Assembly: GCA_028687755.1 (NCBI GenBank)
Contig: JAQTZL010000001.1
Location: 327,404-391,403, forward strand
Source: Candidatus Nanopelagicales bacterium
GTDB taxonomy: Bacteria > Actinomycetota > Actinomycetes > S36-B12
Direction of reading: 5' to 3'
Length of the DNA: 64,000 bases
In this document: positions 19,404 to 29,562 of the stretch, in pieces
Layout of the letters: each line of letters opens with the position of its first letter
How positions within the stretch are numbered: the first letter of the stretch is position 1
Position numbers and translations under genes: made by a program
The notes under the pieces: generated by a model
Seen by the model: the letters and a program-made list of their open reading frames with translations, nothing else
Databases searched by the model: none
What the model was told of the DNA's origin: nothing

Positions 19404-20038
19404 TTGAGCGACTTCACCCAATTTTCCAGCAGATGCAAGCCTGCATCCCCTGACTTTTCTGGATGGAACTGGGTAGCAACAAGCGGTCCGTTTTCAACAG
19501 CCGCAACAAAATCTTCGCCGTGATGGCTCCAAGTCACCAATGGCACCTGCTGATTAGGGTCACGGGCTTCAAACTCCCAGTTACGAACAGCGTAGGAGTG
19601 CACAAAGTAAAAGCGCTCCCCCACAACACCTTCAAACAGTGTTGAACCCGGTGCAACGCGCACTGTGTTCCAACCCATATGCGGCAGCACAGGTGCTTCA
19701 AGTTGTTCCACCACGCCAGGCCATTGGCCAAGTCCTTGCGTTTCAATACCGTGCTCAACGCCTTGATCGAACATGACCTGCAAGCCAACACAGATGCCCA
19801 TCACTGGGCGCCCTCCGGCAAGCCGACGATCAACCATCATGTCTCCGCGCACGGCACGGATGCCCTTCATACATGCGTCATAAGCACCGACACCTGGAAC
19901 CAGCAGCCCATCAGCTGCAAGAGCAGCGTCGAAGTCAGCGGTTACCGTGACATTCGCGCCCACCTGTTCCAGCGCGCGATGAGCCGAGCGAAGATTTCCG
20001 GAACCGTAATCAAGGAGTACTACTGATGGTGCGTTCAC
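19400..20038 (-). CDS. hisH: imidazole glycerol phosphate synthase glutaminase subunit
   Basis: Glutamine amidotransferase supplying ammonia to HisF. It has 212 residues with the catalytic triad cysteine C83 in [10 protein letters not shown] and His/Glu in TQFHPEKSG near the C-terminus; the N-terminal [11 protein letters not shown] is typical. Overlaps hisB by 4 nt. Its functional partner hisF is about 1.5 kb away beyond the HicAB pair. Confidence 0.97.
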   Translation of the reverse strand: MNAPSVVLLDYGSGNLRSAHRALEQVGANVTVTADFDAALAADGLLVPGVGAYDACMKGIRAVRGDMMVDRRLAGGRPVMGICVGLQVMFDQGVEHGIETQGLGQWPGVVEQLEAPVLPHMGWNTVRVAPGSTLFEGVVGERFYFVHSYAVRNWEFEARDPNQQVPLVTWSHHGEDFVAAVENGPLVATQFHPEKSGDAGLHLLENWVKSLN

Positions 20039-20631
20039 GATGCGGTGAGAGTTCCCTTAGTTGAAGGCACGCCAACTACACGTGGATCCTTGGTGACGGC
20101 GTCTCGAAGCGCACGAGCAACAGCCTTGAACTGCGCTTCAACGATGTGATGAGCATTGCGACCTGAAATCACGCGCACATGCAAGGTGATTTGTGAGGTT
20201 GCCACAATTGATTCCCAGATGTGACGGGTCAGTGAAGTGTCATAGGTACCGATCAACTCAACAAGTTCTGGCTCTTCATGCACGAGGTATGGGCGCCCGG
20301 AAAGGTCAACGACTGCCTGTACGAGCGTTTCATCCAGAGGCACTGCTGCATCACCGAAACGACGCAACCCAGCTCGATCACCCAATGCTTCATTGATTGC
20401 CTGACCAACAGCCAAAGCCGTGTCTTCGACGGTGTGATGTGCGTCGATATGAAGATCGCCCTTGGTTTGTACGACGAGATCAATCAAGCCGTGCTTAGAC
20501 AACTGAGAAAGCATGTGGTCGTAAAACGGAACGCCTGTATCGATTGTGTGCACACCCGTGCCATCAAGGTTCAGTTCAACGAGCACTGAACTTTCTTTGG
20601 TCACTCGCTCAACGCGTGCGGTACGGCTCAT
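20035..20631 (-). CDS. hisB: imidazoleglycerol-phosphate dehydratase
   Basis: Manganese-dependent dehydratase of the histidine pathway. It has 198 residues, dehydratase only, without the phosphatase domain of the enteric fusion. Metal-binding motifs DAHHTVED and NAHHIVEA are both present, as is the opening pattern [15 protein letters not shown]. The start shares one base with the hisC stop (TAATG). Confidence 0.97.
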   Translation of the reverse strand: MSRTARVERVTKESSVLVELNLDGTGVHTIDTGVPFYDHMLSQLSKHGLIDLVVQTKGDLHIDAHHTVEDTALAVGQAINEALGDRAGLRRFGDAAVPLDETLVQAVVDLSGRPYLVHEEPELVELIGTYDTSLTRHIWESIVATSQITLHVRVISGRNAHHIVEAQFKAVARALRDAVTKDPRVVGVPSTKGTLTAS

Positions 20632-21743
20632 TACTGGGCCTCCTGTTCCGTTCCTGGCGCCTGAAGCAACGCCGCCCTGAACCTATCGTTTTCTTCAGGA
20701 GTACCCACGCTGACGCGCAGCCATCCCATTGGACCCGTCTGACGAATAAGCACGCCTTGATCGAGAAGTGACTGCCAAACGACGTCTCTATCTTCGAAGG
20801 TGCCAAACAAAATGAAGTTGGCGTCACTGTGTGCAACGCGATACCCCTGTTGCTCAAGCCACTGAGCAAGCGCATCGCGCTCTTCTCGCAAGGTGGCGAC
20901 TTGTGCCTGCAAAACATGCGCATGCTGTAGTGCGGTGACTGCTACTGCTTGCGTCACTGCTGACAAGTGATACGGCAGACGAACAATGCGCAAAGCATCA
21001 ATCAACTGGGTGCTGGCAATTGCGTAACCCAACCGAGCACCGGCTAAACCAAAGGCCTTGCTCATCGTTCGCGAGACCATCAAGTTTGGGTACTGCGCCA
21101 GTAACTCAAGTGCACTTGGCGTTCCCGTGCGACGAAATTCTGCGTAGGCCTCATCAACCACCACAACCGCATTGACTGCCAAACCTGCTTCAAGTATCGC
21201 GATGATGTCAGTGGTGGCAACTGCTGTTCCAGTTGGATTATTTGGCGACGTGAGCAACACGATTGACGGCTGCTCATCCGCAATCGCTTTGACTGCACTA
21301 GCTACGTCAACCGAGAAGTCATCGTTACGCGCAAAGGTGAGGTAACGAGTGAACGTGTCGCGTGCATACTCCGGATACATCGAATATGTCGGATCAAAAC
21401 TGATCGCTGTGCGTCCAGGGCCACCAAATGCCAAGAACAGTTGGTGCATGACTTCATTGGAACCATTTGCAGCCCACACCTGTTCGCCGGTGACGACAAC
21501 ACCTGACTCACTCTTTAAGTACTTCGCAAGTTCAGCACGAAGTTCCACTGCTTCGCGATCTGGATAGCGATTGAGGTCTGGGGCAATCGCAGCCACCGCT
21601 GCACCCATGGCTTGCGCCAACTCCTGCGGAAGCGCAAAAGGGTTCTCGTTGACGTTCAGGCGAACTGGAACGTCTAACTGCGGAGCGCCGTAGGGCACTT
21701 CATTGGCAAGATCCGCCCTGATAGGCGGCACAAAGGAACTCAT
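20631..21743 (-). CDS. hisC: histidinol-phosphate aminotransferase
   Basis: PLP-dependent aminotransferase converting imidazole acetol phosphate to histidinol phosphate, 370 aa, fold type I. The PLP lysine is K229 in [19 protein letters not shown] at about 166-172 and the DEAYAEF aspartate (about 197) complete the cofactor site. It overlaps hisD by 4 nt. Confidence 0.96.
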   Translation of the reverse strand: MSSFVPPIRADLANEVPYGAPQLDVPVRLNVNENPFALPQELAQAMGAAVAAIAPDLNRYPDREAVELRAELAKYLKSESGVVVTGEQVWAANGSNEVMHQLFLAFGGPGRTAISFDPTYSMYPEYARDTFTRYLTFARNDDFSVDVASAVKAIADEQPSIVLLTSPNNPTGTAVATTDIIAILEAGLAVNAVVVVDEAYAEFRRTGTPSALELLAQYPNLMVSRTMSKAFGLAGARLGYAIASTQLIDALRIVRLPYHLSAVTQAVAVTALQHAHVLQAQVATLREERDALAQWLEQQGYRVAHSDANFILFGTFEDRDVVWQSLLDQGVLIRQTGPMGWLRVSVGTPEENDRFRAALLQAPGTEQEAQ

Positions 21744-23053
21744 GATTGCTCGGTGAACCGCACAGCAATTGCTGCACCGTGGCCGGGCAGATCCTCTGCA
21801 TGTGACAGGGCGATGACATGCTCAGCAACATCGCGCAGCGCAGGCTCGTCGTACTCAATGACGTGTACCCCACGCAGGAACGACTGAACCGATAAACCAG
21901 ATGAATGACGAGCAGCACCCGCGGTTGGCAGCACGTGGTTTGAACCTGCGGCGTAATCACCCAAGCTCACTGGTGCGTAGGCACCAACGAAAATCGCGCC
22001 AGCATTGCGCACGCGCATGGCCCACTCGCGTGCATTCACCGTTTGAATCTCAAGGTGTTCTGCTGCGTACTGATTGACAAGTTCAAGACCTTCTTCGAGG
22101 CTATCGACCAACACCACAGCGCTTTGCTCACCAGCAAGTGCTGTGCTGATGCGATCAATGTGTTTGGTGAGCGGAACCTGGCGTTCTACTTCGGCAATCA
22201 CCGCATCAGCAAGTGCCACAGACGGCGTGACTAAAACTGCAGCCGCCATCGGATCATGTTCTGCTTGGCTAATGAGATCTGCAGCTACGTGCGCCGCATT
22301 TGCGCAATCATCAGCAAGGATTGCAACTTCTGTTGGCCCGGCTTCACTATCAATGCCGATCACACCTTGCAATGAACGCTTAGCAGCAGTCACATAGATG
22401 TTTCCTGGGCCAGTAACTAAATCAACTGGTGCACAACGAGTGCCGTCTTCAAGTTCAACCCCGTAGGCCAACATCGCAACTGCTTGTGCGCCACCAACGG
22501 CGTACACCTCTTCAACACCAAGCAATGAACATGCGGCAAGGATTGTTGGGTGCGGCCAACCGTCAAAATCTTTTTGTGGAGGAGACACCACAACGAGTGA
22601 CTGCACTCCAGCAACTTGAGCTGGCACAACATTCATGATCACGCTGCTTGGGTACACCGCACGACCACCGGGCACATACAAACCAACACGCGAAACGGGA
22701 ATCCAGCGCTCAGTAACCGTGCCACCGGGAACCACGATCGTTTCCACATCAACGCGACGCTGATCTGCATGTACTAACCGCGCGCGGCGAATGGCCTCAA
22801 GAAGCGCTGCACGAACCTTGGGATCGAGCTCTGCTTCTGCCTGTGCCAGCTTTTGGGCAGGCACGCGAAGTGTTGGAGGCGCTACCCCATCAAGTTTTGC
22901 TGACCAAGCAGCCACAGCGGATGCACCCTGGGTGCGAATATCTTCAAGTATTGGAGCAATCACTGCACTGGCATCAGCCACATCCATGGCTGCTCGAGGC
23001 AACGTGGTGCGGGCATCCACATGGGTGCCTCGTAGGTCAATGCGCCGGATCAC
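21740..23053 (-). CDS. hisD: histidinol dehydrogenase
   Basis: Zinc- and NAD-dependent enzyme oxidising histidinol to histidine, 437 aa. Visible motifs: [12 protein letters not shown], the signature [15 protein letters not shown] with following [10 protein letters not shown], and the substrate/zinc histidine in [18 protein letters not shown]. It heads the hisD-hisC-hisB-hisH operon. The start is GTG at 23053 with TAAACT 6 nt upstream, again a leaderless pattern. Confidence 0.96.
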   Translation of the reverse strand: MIRRIDLRGTHVDARTTLPRAAMDVADASAVIAPILEDIRTQGASAVAAWSAKLDGVAPPTLRVPAQKLAQAEAELDPKVRAALLEAIRRARLVHADQRRVDVETIVVPGGTVTERWIPVSRVGLYVPGGRAVYPSSVIMNVVPAQVAGVQSLVVVSPPQKDFDGWPHPTILAACSLLGVEEVYAVGGAQAVAMLAYGVELEDGTRCAPVDLVTGPGNIYVTAAKRSLQGVIGIDSEAGPTEVAILADDCANAAHVAADLISQAEHDPMAAAVLVTPSVALADAVIAEVERQVPLTKHIDRISTALAGEQSAVVLVDSLEEGLELVNQYAAEHLEIQTVNAREWAMRVRNAGAIFVGAYAPVSLGDYAAGSNHVLPTAGAARHSSGLSVQSFLRGVHVIEYDEPALRDVAEHVIALSHAEDLPGHGAAIAVRFTEQS

Positions 23054-23059
23054 CCCATG

Positions 23060-23065
23060 AGTTTA
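23060..23065 (-). promoter_or_regulatory. -10 element for leaderless hisD operon
   Basis: TAAACT on the minus strand, 6 nt before the GTG start of hisD. No good -35 element is visible. Confidence 0.5.
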
Positions 23066-23096
23066 CGCGTAGATGGGGCCTTGCCTTTTCACGCCA

Positions 23097-23585
23097 CTAT
23101 TTGCGCTTGAGACCGCCCAGCCAGTCTTCAAATGCCAGCACTGTGACCACAACCGCCGCGATAATCGGCCATACAAGCAGCATGGCTCCCATATGCAACA
23201 CCAACGGGCCTTCAACAACCCCCGTTTCAGTACCAGCTAGGCCTGCAATATCCACGCGACCCAAGTAATGGCCCACCCACAACATCGAGAAGGATCCGAC
23301 CAAGCCACTGAGCACACCTGCGACCAACACTGAAAGCAAATGTTCGCGCCGCATACGGGCCAAGCCAATGGTCACGAGCAATCCCGCGACTATCGCCAAA
23401 GCACCATAGGAAATATCTGATGCCAAAAACCCCTTGGTCTGAAAATCAACTAACTGGCCTGACTCAACAACGACTTCCACTCGCGGAGCCAAACGCCACC
23501 ACATCACGCCAAGCGCGGTACCGATCACCAGCCCAAACAACACACCAGCGGTGATCACTGCCGAAGCTTTTCGTTTGACGGACAT
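23097..23585 (-). CDS. four-helix membrane protein, DUF2567-like
   Basis: 162-residue membrane protein with helices about 10-30, 58-76, 84-106 and 130-152. Between helices 1 and 2 lies an outside loop with a strand-rich stretch (VEVVVESGQLVDFQ). I assign it tentatively to the DUF2567 family because of length, topology and its place between dnaE and hisD in actinobacteria. Its ATG overlaps the dnaE stop (TGATG). Function unknown. Confidence 0.6.
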   Translation of the reverse strand: MSVKRKASAVITAGVLFGLVIGTALGVMWWRLAPRVEVVVESGQLVDFQTKGFLASDISYGALAIVAGLLVTIGLARMRREHLLSVLVAGVLSGLVGSFSMLWVGHYLGRVDIAGLAGTETGVVEGPLVLHMGAMLLVWPIIAAVVVTVLAFEDWLGGLKRK

Positions 23586-26500
23586 CAGCTCAGACAGTTC
23601 GGGCCAAGCAACGCTTTGAGATCACCATAGAGCGCTGGGCTTGGCGTGACGCGCAACTTGTCATCAAGGCGAAGCACTGTGGTGCTCGTGCCGCCAGTGA
23701 GATGCAAATGGACTTCAGTGGTGCCTGGATGTACCGCAAGAATTTCTTTCAGACGATCAACAAGCGGCGGAATGCAGCGTTGCGCTGGCATCGACAACCG
23801 CACAGGGCCGCTGTCGCCTTCAGTGATGTCTGGCGCACTGATTTCCATCGCAACCACACGTAAGCCATCGTCATCACTGCGATCAACGCGGGCACGCACG
23901 ATGATCACACCATCTTCAATCAGCATGGTGCTGACCTTTTGATACGTCTGCGGGAAGACCATGACTTCAACCAAGCCTTCAAGATCCTCAAGGCTGACAA
24001 TGGCCCAGGATGAACCTTGCTTCGTGGTTTTGCGCTGCACTGAAGTGACCAAGCCGCCAATGGTGACCATGACGCCATCAACGTTTTCGTCCATGATGAG
24101 CGACGCAATGCTGCGATCAGTTAATTGCGCGAGCACTCGTTCAGTTCCATGAAGCGGGTGATCACTCACATACAGACCGAGCATGTCGCGTTCGTGTGCG
24201 AGCAGGATCTTCTTATCCCACTCCCCGATGGAAATATCTGGAGGAATCACCAAGGTGTTGTCATTGGATGCATCTAGCCCGCCAAAGAGATCGAACTGGC
24301 CAACAGCTTCAGCTCGCTTGATGTCAACGGCTGAATCCACCACCTGCTCGTGCACAGATGCCAAGCCCTTGCGGGTATGACCAAGTGAATCGAAGGCGCC
24401 AGCCTTAATAAGCGACTCCACCACGCGCTTGTTACAAACCGAAGCTTCAACTTGTGCGATGAAATCGTGGAAGTCGGCAAAACGACCAACCTTGCGGCGG
24501 GTTTCAATGATCGAATCAACGACGTTGCCACCAACATTGCGAATAGCCGAAAGGCCAAAGCGAATATCGGTGCCACGAGGCGTGAAATCAAAGTCAGAAT
24601 CGTTGACATCAGGTGGCAGCACCTTGATACCCATGCGACGGCACTCGTTCAGGTACACCGCTGACTTGTCTTTATCGTCTTTGACACTGGTCAGCAGTGC
24701 AGCCATGTATTCAGATGGGTAATTCGACTTGAGATAAGCAGTCCAGAAGGAAACCAAGCCGTAGCCAGCAGTGTGCGCTTTATTGAAGGCGTAATCAGAA
24801 AAGGGAACCAGAATTTCCCACAGCTTGTTGATGGCAGCATCGCCGTAACCATTGGCCTTCATGCCCTCACTAAATGGCACAAACTCCTGCTCAAGAATTT
24901 CCTTTTTCTTCTTGCCCATTGCGCGACGCAAGAGGTCTGCAGCACCAAGTGAGTACCCGGCAAGTTTCTGCGCGATCGCCATGACTTGTTCCTGATACAC
25001 AATCAGGCCGTAGGTATCGCCAAGGATTTCCGAGAGCGGCTCTTCAAGTTCAGGGTGAATTGGCACCACTGGTTTGCGATGGTTCTTGCGGTCGGCGTAA
25101 TCATTGTGCGCGTTAGCACCCATCGGGCCTGGGCGATACAACGCAAGCACGGCAGAAATATCTTCGAAGTTATCGGGCTGCATGGAACGCAGCAACTGAC
25201 GCATTGGGCCACCATCAAGCTGGAAGACGCCCAAGGTGTCACCGCGCGAAAGCAATTCGTAGGTCAGTTGATCTTCCAACCCAAGATCTTCCAACACCAC
25301 AGTTTCACCGCGGTTGGCTTGAATGTTTTTCAAACAGTCATCAAGCACGGTGAGGTTACGAAGACCAAGGAAGTCCATCTTGAGTAGGCCCAGGGTTTCG
25401 CAGGCACCCATGTCGAACTGCGTGATGATCGAACCATCTTGTTCACGGCGCCAAATTGGCACCACGTCAAGTAACGGCTCACGGCACAAAATCACGCCCG
25501 CGGCATGCACACCTGGTTGACGCTTCAGACCCTCAAGCCCTTTAGCCGTGTCAACAACGCGCGCTGCATCAACATCTGATTCAACAAGCGCTCGGAATTC
25601 AGCAGCTTCCGAATAGCGATCGTGTTTTGGATCAAACATGCCTGCAATGGTGATGTCTTTACCCATCACGGCAGGTGGCATTGCCTTGGTGATGCGGTCA
25701 CCGACCGCGTACGGATAACCAAGAACGCGTGCACTGTCTTTGATGGCAGCCTTTGCCTTGATTGAGCCGTAGGTAATGATCTGCGCAACATGCTCTTCGC
25801 CGTAGCGCTGAGTTGCGTAACGGATCATGTCTGAGCGTCGACGTTCATCGAAGTCGATATCAATGTCGGGCATCGAAATACGTTCCGGATTCAAGAAACG
25901 TTCAAATAGCAAGCCATGCTTCAACGGATCAAGATCAGTAATGCCAAGTGCATACGCGATCATTGCGCCCGCTGCAGAACCACGACCTGGACCAACACGA
26001 ATGCCATTGTCTTTTGCATACTTCACCAAGTCAGCAACCACCAAGAAGTAGCCGGGGAAGCCCATCTGCATGATGACGCCGACTTCATATTCAGCTTGCT
26101 TGCGCACATCATCAGGAATCTCACCCTTGTAACGCTTTGCCAGCCCGAGCTCAACTTCCTTGACCAACCATGACTCTTCCGACTCCCCTTCAGGAACCGG
26201 GAACTGTGGCATGAGGTTTGCGCCTTCGGTGAAGGTGACATCGCAACGCTCTGCAATTAACAGGGTGTTGGAAACAGCTTCAGGAAGTTCCTTCCAGACC
26301 TTGCGCATTTCTTCTGCGCTCTTCAAATAGAAATCCCGTGCATCGAAACGGAAACGCTTTGGATCATCCATCGTGGTGCGCGTACCAATACACAGCAACA
26401 CGTCGTGCGTGTCTGCATCAGATGCGCGCACGTAATGCAGGTCATTGGTTGCGATCAATGGAAGTTCAAGGGTTTTCGCGATCTTCATCAGATCAAGCCT

Positions 26501-27121
26501 GAACTGCGTTTCAATCTGCAGGCCGTGATCCATCACTTCACAGAAGTAGTTACCCGCTCCAAGGATGTCGCGGTAGTCAGCTGCTGCAGCAAGTGCCTTC
26601 TTGTATTGGCCGGCCTGCAACCAACGGTTGACTTCACCACTTGGGCAACCAGTGGTACCGATTAAGCCTTTGCCGTAACGCTCCAAGAGATCTCGGTCAA
26701 AGCGTGGCTTGTGATAGAGACCTTCAAGGCTTGCAAGTGAGGAAACGCGAAACAGATTGTGCATGCCAGCAGTGTTTTCTGCCCACAAGGTCATATGGGT
26801 ATAGCTCTGCTTACCGCGGCCAGCCGTTGGATCCTCAGGAGTTCCTTCATCAAAGCCTCCACCAAAATCGAACTGGGCGCGAGTAAAACGACCCTGTGGT
26901 GCGTAATAGCCTTCAAGTCCAATGATGGGTTTGATGCCGTGCTTTTTGGCCTTGGAGTAGAACTCATAGGCGCCATAGAGATTGCCGTGGTCTGTCATGG
27001 CAATGGCTGGCATACCAAGTTTTACGGCTTCACCAAGGAGATCATCGAGGCGCGCAGCCCCATCGAGCATCGAATATTCGGTATGCACGTGGAGGTGAAC
27101 GAACTGCTCCTCCGATGTCAT
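23585..27121 (-). CDS. dnaE: DNA polymerase III alpha subunit (replicative)
   Basis: Replicative polymerase, 1178 aa. Order of domains: intact PHP domain (HLHVHTEYSMLDG at about 9-21, MTDHGNLYGA about 43), polymerase core with catalytic aspartates in MPDIDIDF near residue 417, thumb/finger segments (GPMGANAHNDYADR; YQEQVMAIAQ), helix-hairpin-helix, then OB domain. All PHP metal ligands that can be seen are kept, unlike the second alpha subunit at 53.5-57.0 kb. A -10-like TAGAGT 6 nt before the ATG suggests its own leaderless transcript within the 21-nt gap after the pseudouridine synthase gene. Confidence 0.97.
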   Translation of the reverse strand: MTSEEQFVHLHVHTEYSMLDGAARLDDLLGEAVKLGMPAIAMTDHGNLYGAYEFYSKAKKHGIKPIIGLEGYYAPQGRFTRAQFDFGGGFDEGTPEDPTAGRGKQSYTHMTLWAENTAGMHNLFRVSSLASLEGLYHKPRFDRDLLERYGKGLIGTTGCPSGEVNRWLQAGQYKKALAAAADYRDILGAGNYFCEVMDHGLQIETQFRLDLMKIAKTLELPLIATNDLHYVRASDADTHDVLLCIGTRTTMDDPKRFRFDARDFYLKSAEEMRKVWKELPEAVSNTLLIAERCDVTFTEGANLMPQFPVPEGESEESWLVKEVELGLAKRYKGEIPDDVRKQAEYEVGVIMQMGFPGYFLVVADLVKYAKDNGIRVGPGRGSAAGAMIAYALGITDLDPLKHGLLFERFLNPERISMPDIDIDFDERRRSDMIRYATQRYGEEHVAQIITYGSIKAKAAIKDSARVLGYPYAVGDRITKAMPPAVMGKDITIAGMFDPKHDRYSEAAEFRALVESDVDAARVVDTAKGLEGLKRQPGVHAAGVILCREPLLDVVPIWRREQDGSIITQFDMGACETLGLLKMDFLGLRNLTVLDDCLKNIQANRGETVVLEDLGLEDQLTYELLSRGDTLGVFQLDGGPMRQLLRSMQPDNFEDISAVLALYRPGPMGANAHNDYADRKNHRKPVVPIHPELEEPLSEILGDTYGLIVYQEQVMAIAQKLAGYSLGAADLLRRAMGKKKKEILEQEFVPFSEGMKANGYGDAAINKLWEILVPFSDYAFNKAHTAGYGLVSFWTAYLKSNYPSEYMAALLTSVKDDKDKSAVYLNECRRMGIKVLPPDVNDSDFDFTPRGTDIRFGLSAIRNVGGNVVDSIIETRRKVGRFADFHDFIAQVEASVCNKRVVESLIKAGAFDSLGHTRKGLASVHEQVVDSAVDIKRAEAVGQFDLFGGLDASNDNTLVIPPDISIGEWDKKILLAHERDMLGLYVSDHPLHGTERVLAQLTDRSIASLIMDENVDGVMVTIGGLVTSVQRKTTKQGSSWAIVSLEDLEGLVEVMVFPQTYQKVSTMLIEDGVIIVRARVDRSDDDGLRVVAMEISAPDITEGDSGPVRLSMPAQRCIPPLVDRLKEILAVHPGTTEVHLHLTGGTSTTVLRLDDKLRVTPSPALYGDLKALLGPNCLS

Positions 27122-27127
27122 TGACCC

Positions 27128-27133
27128 ACTCTA
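27128..27133 (-). promoter_or_regulatory. -10 element for dnaE
   Basis: TAGAGT on the minus strand, 6 nt before the dnaE ATG. The intervening GGGTCA is a poor ribosome site. Confidence 0.45.
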
Positions 27134-27142
27134 ACTTTGGCC

Positions 27143-28075
27143 TCAGGCCCCATCGCGAAGGCGCGCAAGTGAGGTCACCAGATCCTGCGGATACTGGCTG
27201 GTCACCACGATTCGATCCCCTGATGATGGGTGTTCAAAGCCCAAGGTAACCGCGTGGAGCCACTGCCGCTCTAGGCCAACTTTCTTGGCCAGGGTCGGGT
27301 CAGCGCCGTAGGTCAAGTCCCCCACACATGGGTGACGCATGGCCGACATGTGCACGCGAATTTGGTGAGTACGACCTGTCTCCAAGTGCACTTCAACGAG
27401 CGAACCATGAGTAAAAGCTTCCAAGGTTTCGTAATGAGTCACGCTGGCTTTACCGCCTGCGATCACCGCAAAGCGATAGTCGTGATGTGGATGGCGCGCA
27501 ATCGGTGCATCAATAGTTCCACGCAGAGGATCAAGCTGGCCCTGCACGACTGCGTGATAAATCTTTTCAACGGTTCGCTCTTTGAACTGACGCTTCAAAC
27601 TTGTGTAGGCGCGCTCACTCTTGGCAACAACCATCACACCTGACGTTCCAACGTCGAGGCGATGCACGATGCCTTGACGCTCAGCTGCACCAGAACTCGT
27701 GATGTTATAACCAGCGGCAGCCAAGCCACCCACCACTGTTGGGCCGGTCCAGCCAGGGCTTGCGTGTGCAGCAACACCAACCGGCTTATCGACAATCACA
27801 CAATCGTCATCGTCATAAAGAATTTTCATGCCTGGAACGGGCTGCGGAACTTCGTCAACGTTCTTATCAACATCAAGTGCATCGGGATCAACTTGCAGCA
27901 TCGCACCAGCGATCAGTCGATCACTCTTAATTAGCGTCTTGCCATCCATGAACACGTGCTCTGCCTCGACAAGTGCAGCTGCTTTCGTTCGAGATAAACC
28001 AATCAAACGTGAAAGCCCAGCATCCACGCGTTCGCCATCAAGGCCATCAGGAATTGGAATCGTGCGTATTGTCAT
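27143..28075 (-). CDS. RluA-family 23S rRNA/tRNA pseudouridine synthase
   Basis: 310-residue pseudouridine synthase. An S4 RNA-binding domain is at about 14-75 ([20 protein letters not shown]), and the catalytic Asp is D141 in [12 protein letters not shown]. Length and S4 domain fit RluD, which modifies helix 69 of 23S rRNA, but the exact target cannot be fixed from sequence alone. Its start overlaps the lspA stop by 4 nt, as in many bacteria. Confidence 0.93.
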   Translation of the reverse strand: MTIRTIPIPDGLDGERVDAGLSRLIGLSRTKAAALVEAEHVFMDGKTLIKSDRLIAGAMLQVDPDALDVDKNVDEVPQPVPGMKILYDDDDCVIVDKPVGVAAHASPGWTGPTVVGGLAAAGYNITSSGAAERQGIVHRLDVGTSGVMVVAKSERAYTSLKRQFKERTVEKIYHAVVQGQLDPLRGTIDAPIARHPHHDYRFAVIAGGKASVTHYETLEAFTHGSLVEVHLETGRTHQIRVHMSAMRHPCVGDLTYGADPTLAKKVGLERQWLHAVTLGFEHPSSGDRIVVTSQYPQDLVTSLARLRDGA

Positions 28076-28590
28076 GAACCTGCGCTCGCAGTTCCCTTGT
28101 AGTCAATCCCGCGTAAAGCCAGGATCACCATCAAGATGGCAGAAAATGTAATGCTCATGTCGGCGACATTGAACACCGGAAAATTCGGTATCTGAATCCA
28201 GTCAACAACAAAACCCTGGCCCGGACTTGGTTCGCGGATGAGTCGGTCAATCAAGTTACCGAGTAATCCACCGAGTAATCCGCCAAGCCCTACTGCCCAA
28301 GCAACGCTGCCAAGATCTTTTGCGGAACGGATGATGAATACCGCAATACCAACAGCAATGAGGCTAAAGATCCAAGTCGCACCTGTACCGATGCTGAAAG
28401 CAGCACCGGTGTTTTGTGTATAGGTGAACTTCAACAACGATCCAAGAACTTCAATGGAGCCTTCGCCATTGAGGATGCGGGGACGCAAAGTTGAGTAGGC
28501 CCAAGCCTTGGTCAGTTGATCTAGGAACACCACGCCAAGTGAGACTGCCGCCAAAACGATAATTGGACGACGACTTGAAGCGGTACTCAC
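28072..28590 (-). CDS. lspA: lipoprotein signal peptidase
   Basis: Aspartyl membrane protease that cuts the signal peptide from diacylglyceryl-prolipoproteins made by Lgt. It has 172 residues and four transmembrane helices. Catalytic aspartates are D130 ([13 protein letters not shown]) and D144 (FNVADMSIT); QNTGAAFSI at about 59-67 is the third conserved box. It lies between the DksA/TraR gene and the pseudouridine synthase gene on the minus strand. Confidence 0.97.
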   Translation of the reverse strand: MSTASSRRPIIVLAAVSLGVVFLDQLTKAWAYSTLRPRILNGEGSIEVLGSLLKFTYTQNTGAAFSIGTGATWIFSLIAVGIAVFIIRSAKDLGSVAWAVGLGGLLGGLLGNLIDRLIREPSPGQGFVVDWIQIPNFPVFNVADMSITFSAILMVILALRGIDYKGTASAGS

Positions 28591-28606
28591 ATGAGCACTC
28601 TAGTTG

Positions 28607-29416
28607 CTAGAGCATCAAGCGTTCTTCAGCCTGCTTACACACCAAGCACAAGGTTGCGCGAGGAAAAGCTTGCAGACGGTATTTACCAATTGGCTTGCTG
28701 CAGGACTCACAAGCACCGTATGTGCCGTCGTTAAGACGCGCGATTGCGTGGCCGACCTGCAGCAACATCTCGCGTGCGTTATTTGCCAGCGACATTTCAT
28801 GTTCACGCTCGAATGTCTTGGAACCGGCATCCGCAGCATCGTCGCCTGCGCCATCACCCGAATCTCGAATCAGATCCTCAAGACCTGCTTCTGCGTTGAT
28901 GAGTTCTTCTTCCAGACGCTTGATATCTTCATTCAGTGCCTTACGCACTTCCTTGAGCTCAGCCGCAGACCATGGTGATTCATCTTCACGAACAAGTGGC
29001 TTGCCATTTGGCGCCAACTGCTTCTTGGGCTTATTCGCTGAAATCGTGGGAACTGGGCGCTTGATCACTGGCTTGGCCGGCGCTTCTTCAACAACTGGCG
29101 CTTCAACCTTCGGCGCTGGTTCGGCTTTCTTGGCAGCAGATTTTGGTGCGGCCTTTGGTTCAGTCTTTGCAACTGGCTTGGCAACTGGCTTTACCGGAGC
29201 CGGAGCAGCCTTCTTGGCCACTGGCTTTGCAGGAGCAGCAGCCTTTTTCACGGGCGCAGCCTTCTTGACTACTGGCTTTGGAGCGACCTTTTTGGCTGGA
29301 GCGGCAGCCTTCTTGGGTGCTGGCTTAGCAGCGACGGCCTTCTTCGCCGGCGCAGCCTTCTTGGCCGGCGCAGCCTTCTTCGCCGGTGCCTTTACCGCCG
29401 CTTTCTTTGCAGCCAT
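28607..29416 (-). CDS. DksA/TraR C4 zinc-finger protein with histone H1-like N-terminus
   Basis: 269 residues in two parts. Residues 2 to about 95 are an Ala/Lys/Pro-rich repeat region (units like KKAAPAKKAAPA), resembling histone H1 tails and likely to bind DNA or RNA non-specifically. The C-terminal half (about 145-269) is a coiled-coil plus zinc finger of the DksA/TraR family with cysteines C236, C239, C257 and C260. DksA-type proteins act at the RNA polymerase secondary channel. The usual acidic DxxDxA tip is replaced by DGAGDDAADAG-type sequence, so an RNA polymerase role is plausible but not certain. An AAGGGGG site precedes the ATG. It is divergent from ileS. Confidence 0.85.
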   Translation of the reverse strand: MAAKKAAVKAPAKKAAPAKKAAPAKKAVAAKPAPKKAAAPAKKVAPKPVVKKAAPVKKAAAPAKPVAKKAAPAPVKPVAKPVAKTEPKAAPKSAAKKAEPAPKVEAPVVEEAPAKPVIKRPVPTISANKPKKQLAPNGKPLVREDESPWSAAELKEVRKALNEDIKRLEEELINAEAGLEDLIRDSGDGAGDDAADAGSKTFEREHEMSLANNAREMLLQVGHAIARLNDGTYGACESCSKPIGKYRLQAFPRATLCLVCKQAEERLML

Positions 29417-29562
29417 GGTCGTGCCCCCTTGCTTGGTAATCCCGGCGGACTCTAAGTCATCAGGGCCCCCATACCCCGCTGCCGCGCCGCATTGGGCACA
29501 AGCAGCCCGACGAGTTCGGGGCCGATATCCTTGTCTCTCACCTCATCTTGGCTAGGAGCTCC

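Noticed and set aside
28607..29416. Repeat array (CRISPR-like) at the start of the DksA/TraR gene
   Set aside because: The near-repeats encode KKAAPA units in frame; there are no spacers of constant length.
29417..29562. T-box riboswitch in the ileS leader
   Set aside because: The 146-nt leader has a small CCCGA/TCGGG hairpin at 29506-29520 but no T-box core sequence and no convincing specifier stem. A covariance-model search would decide.
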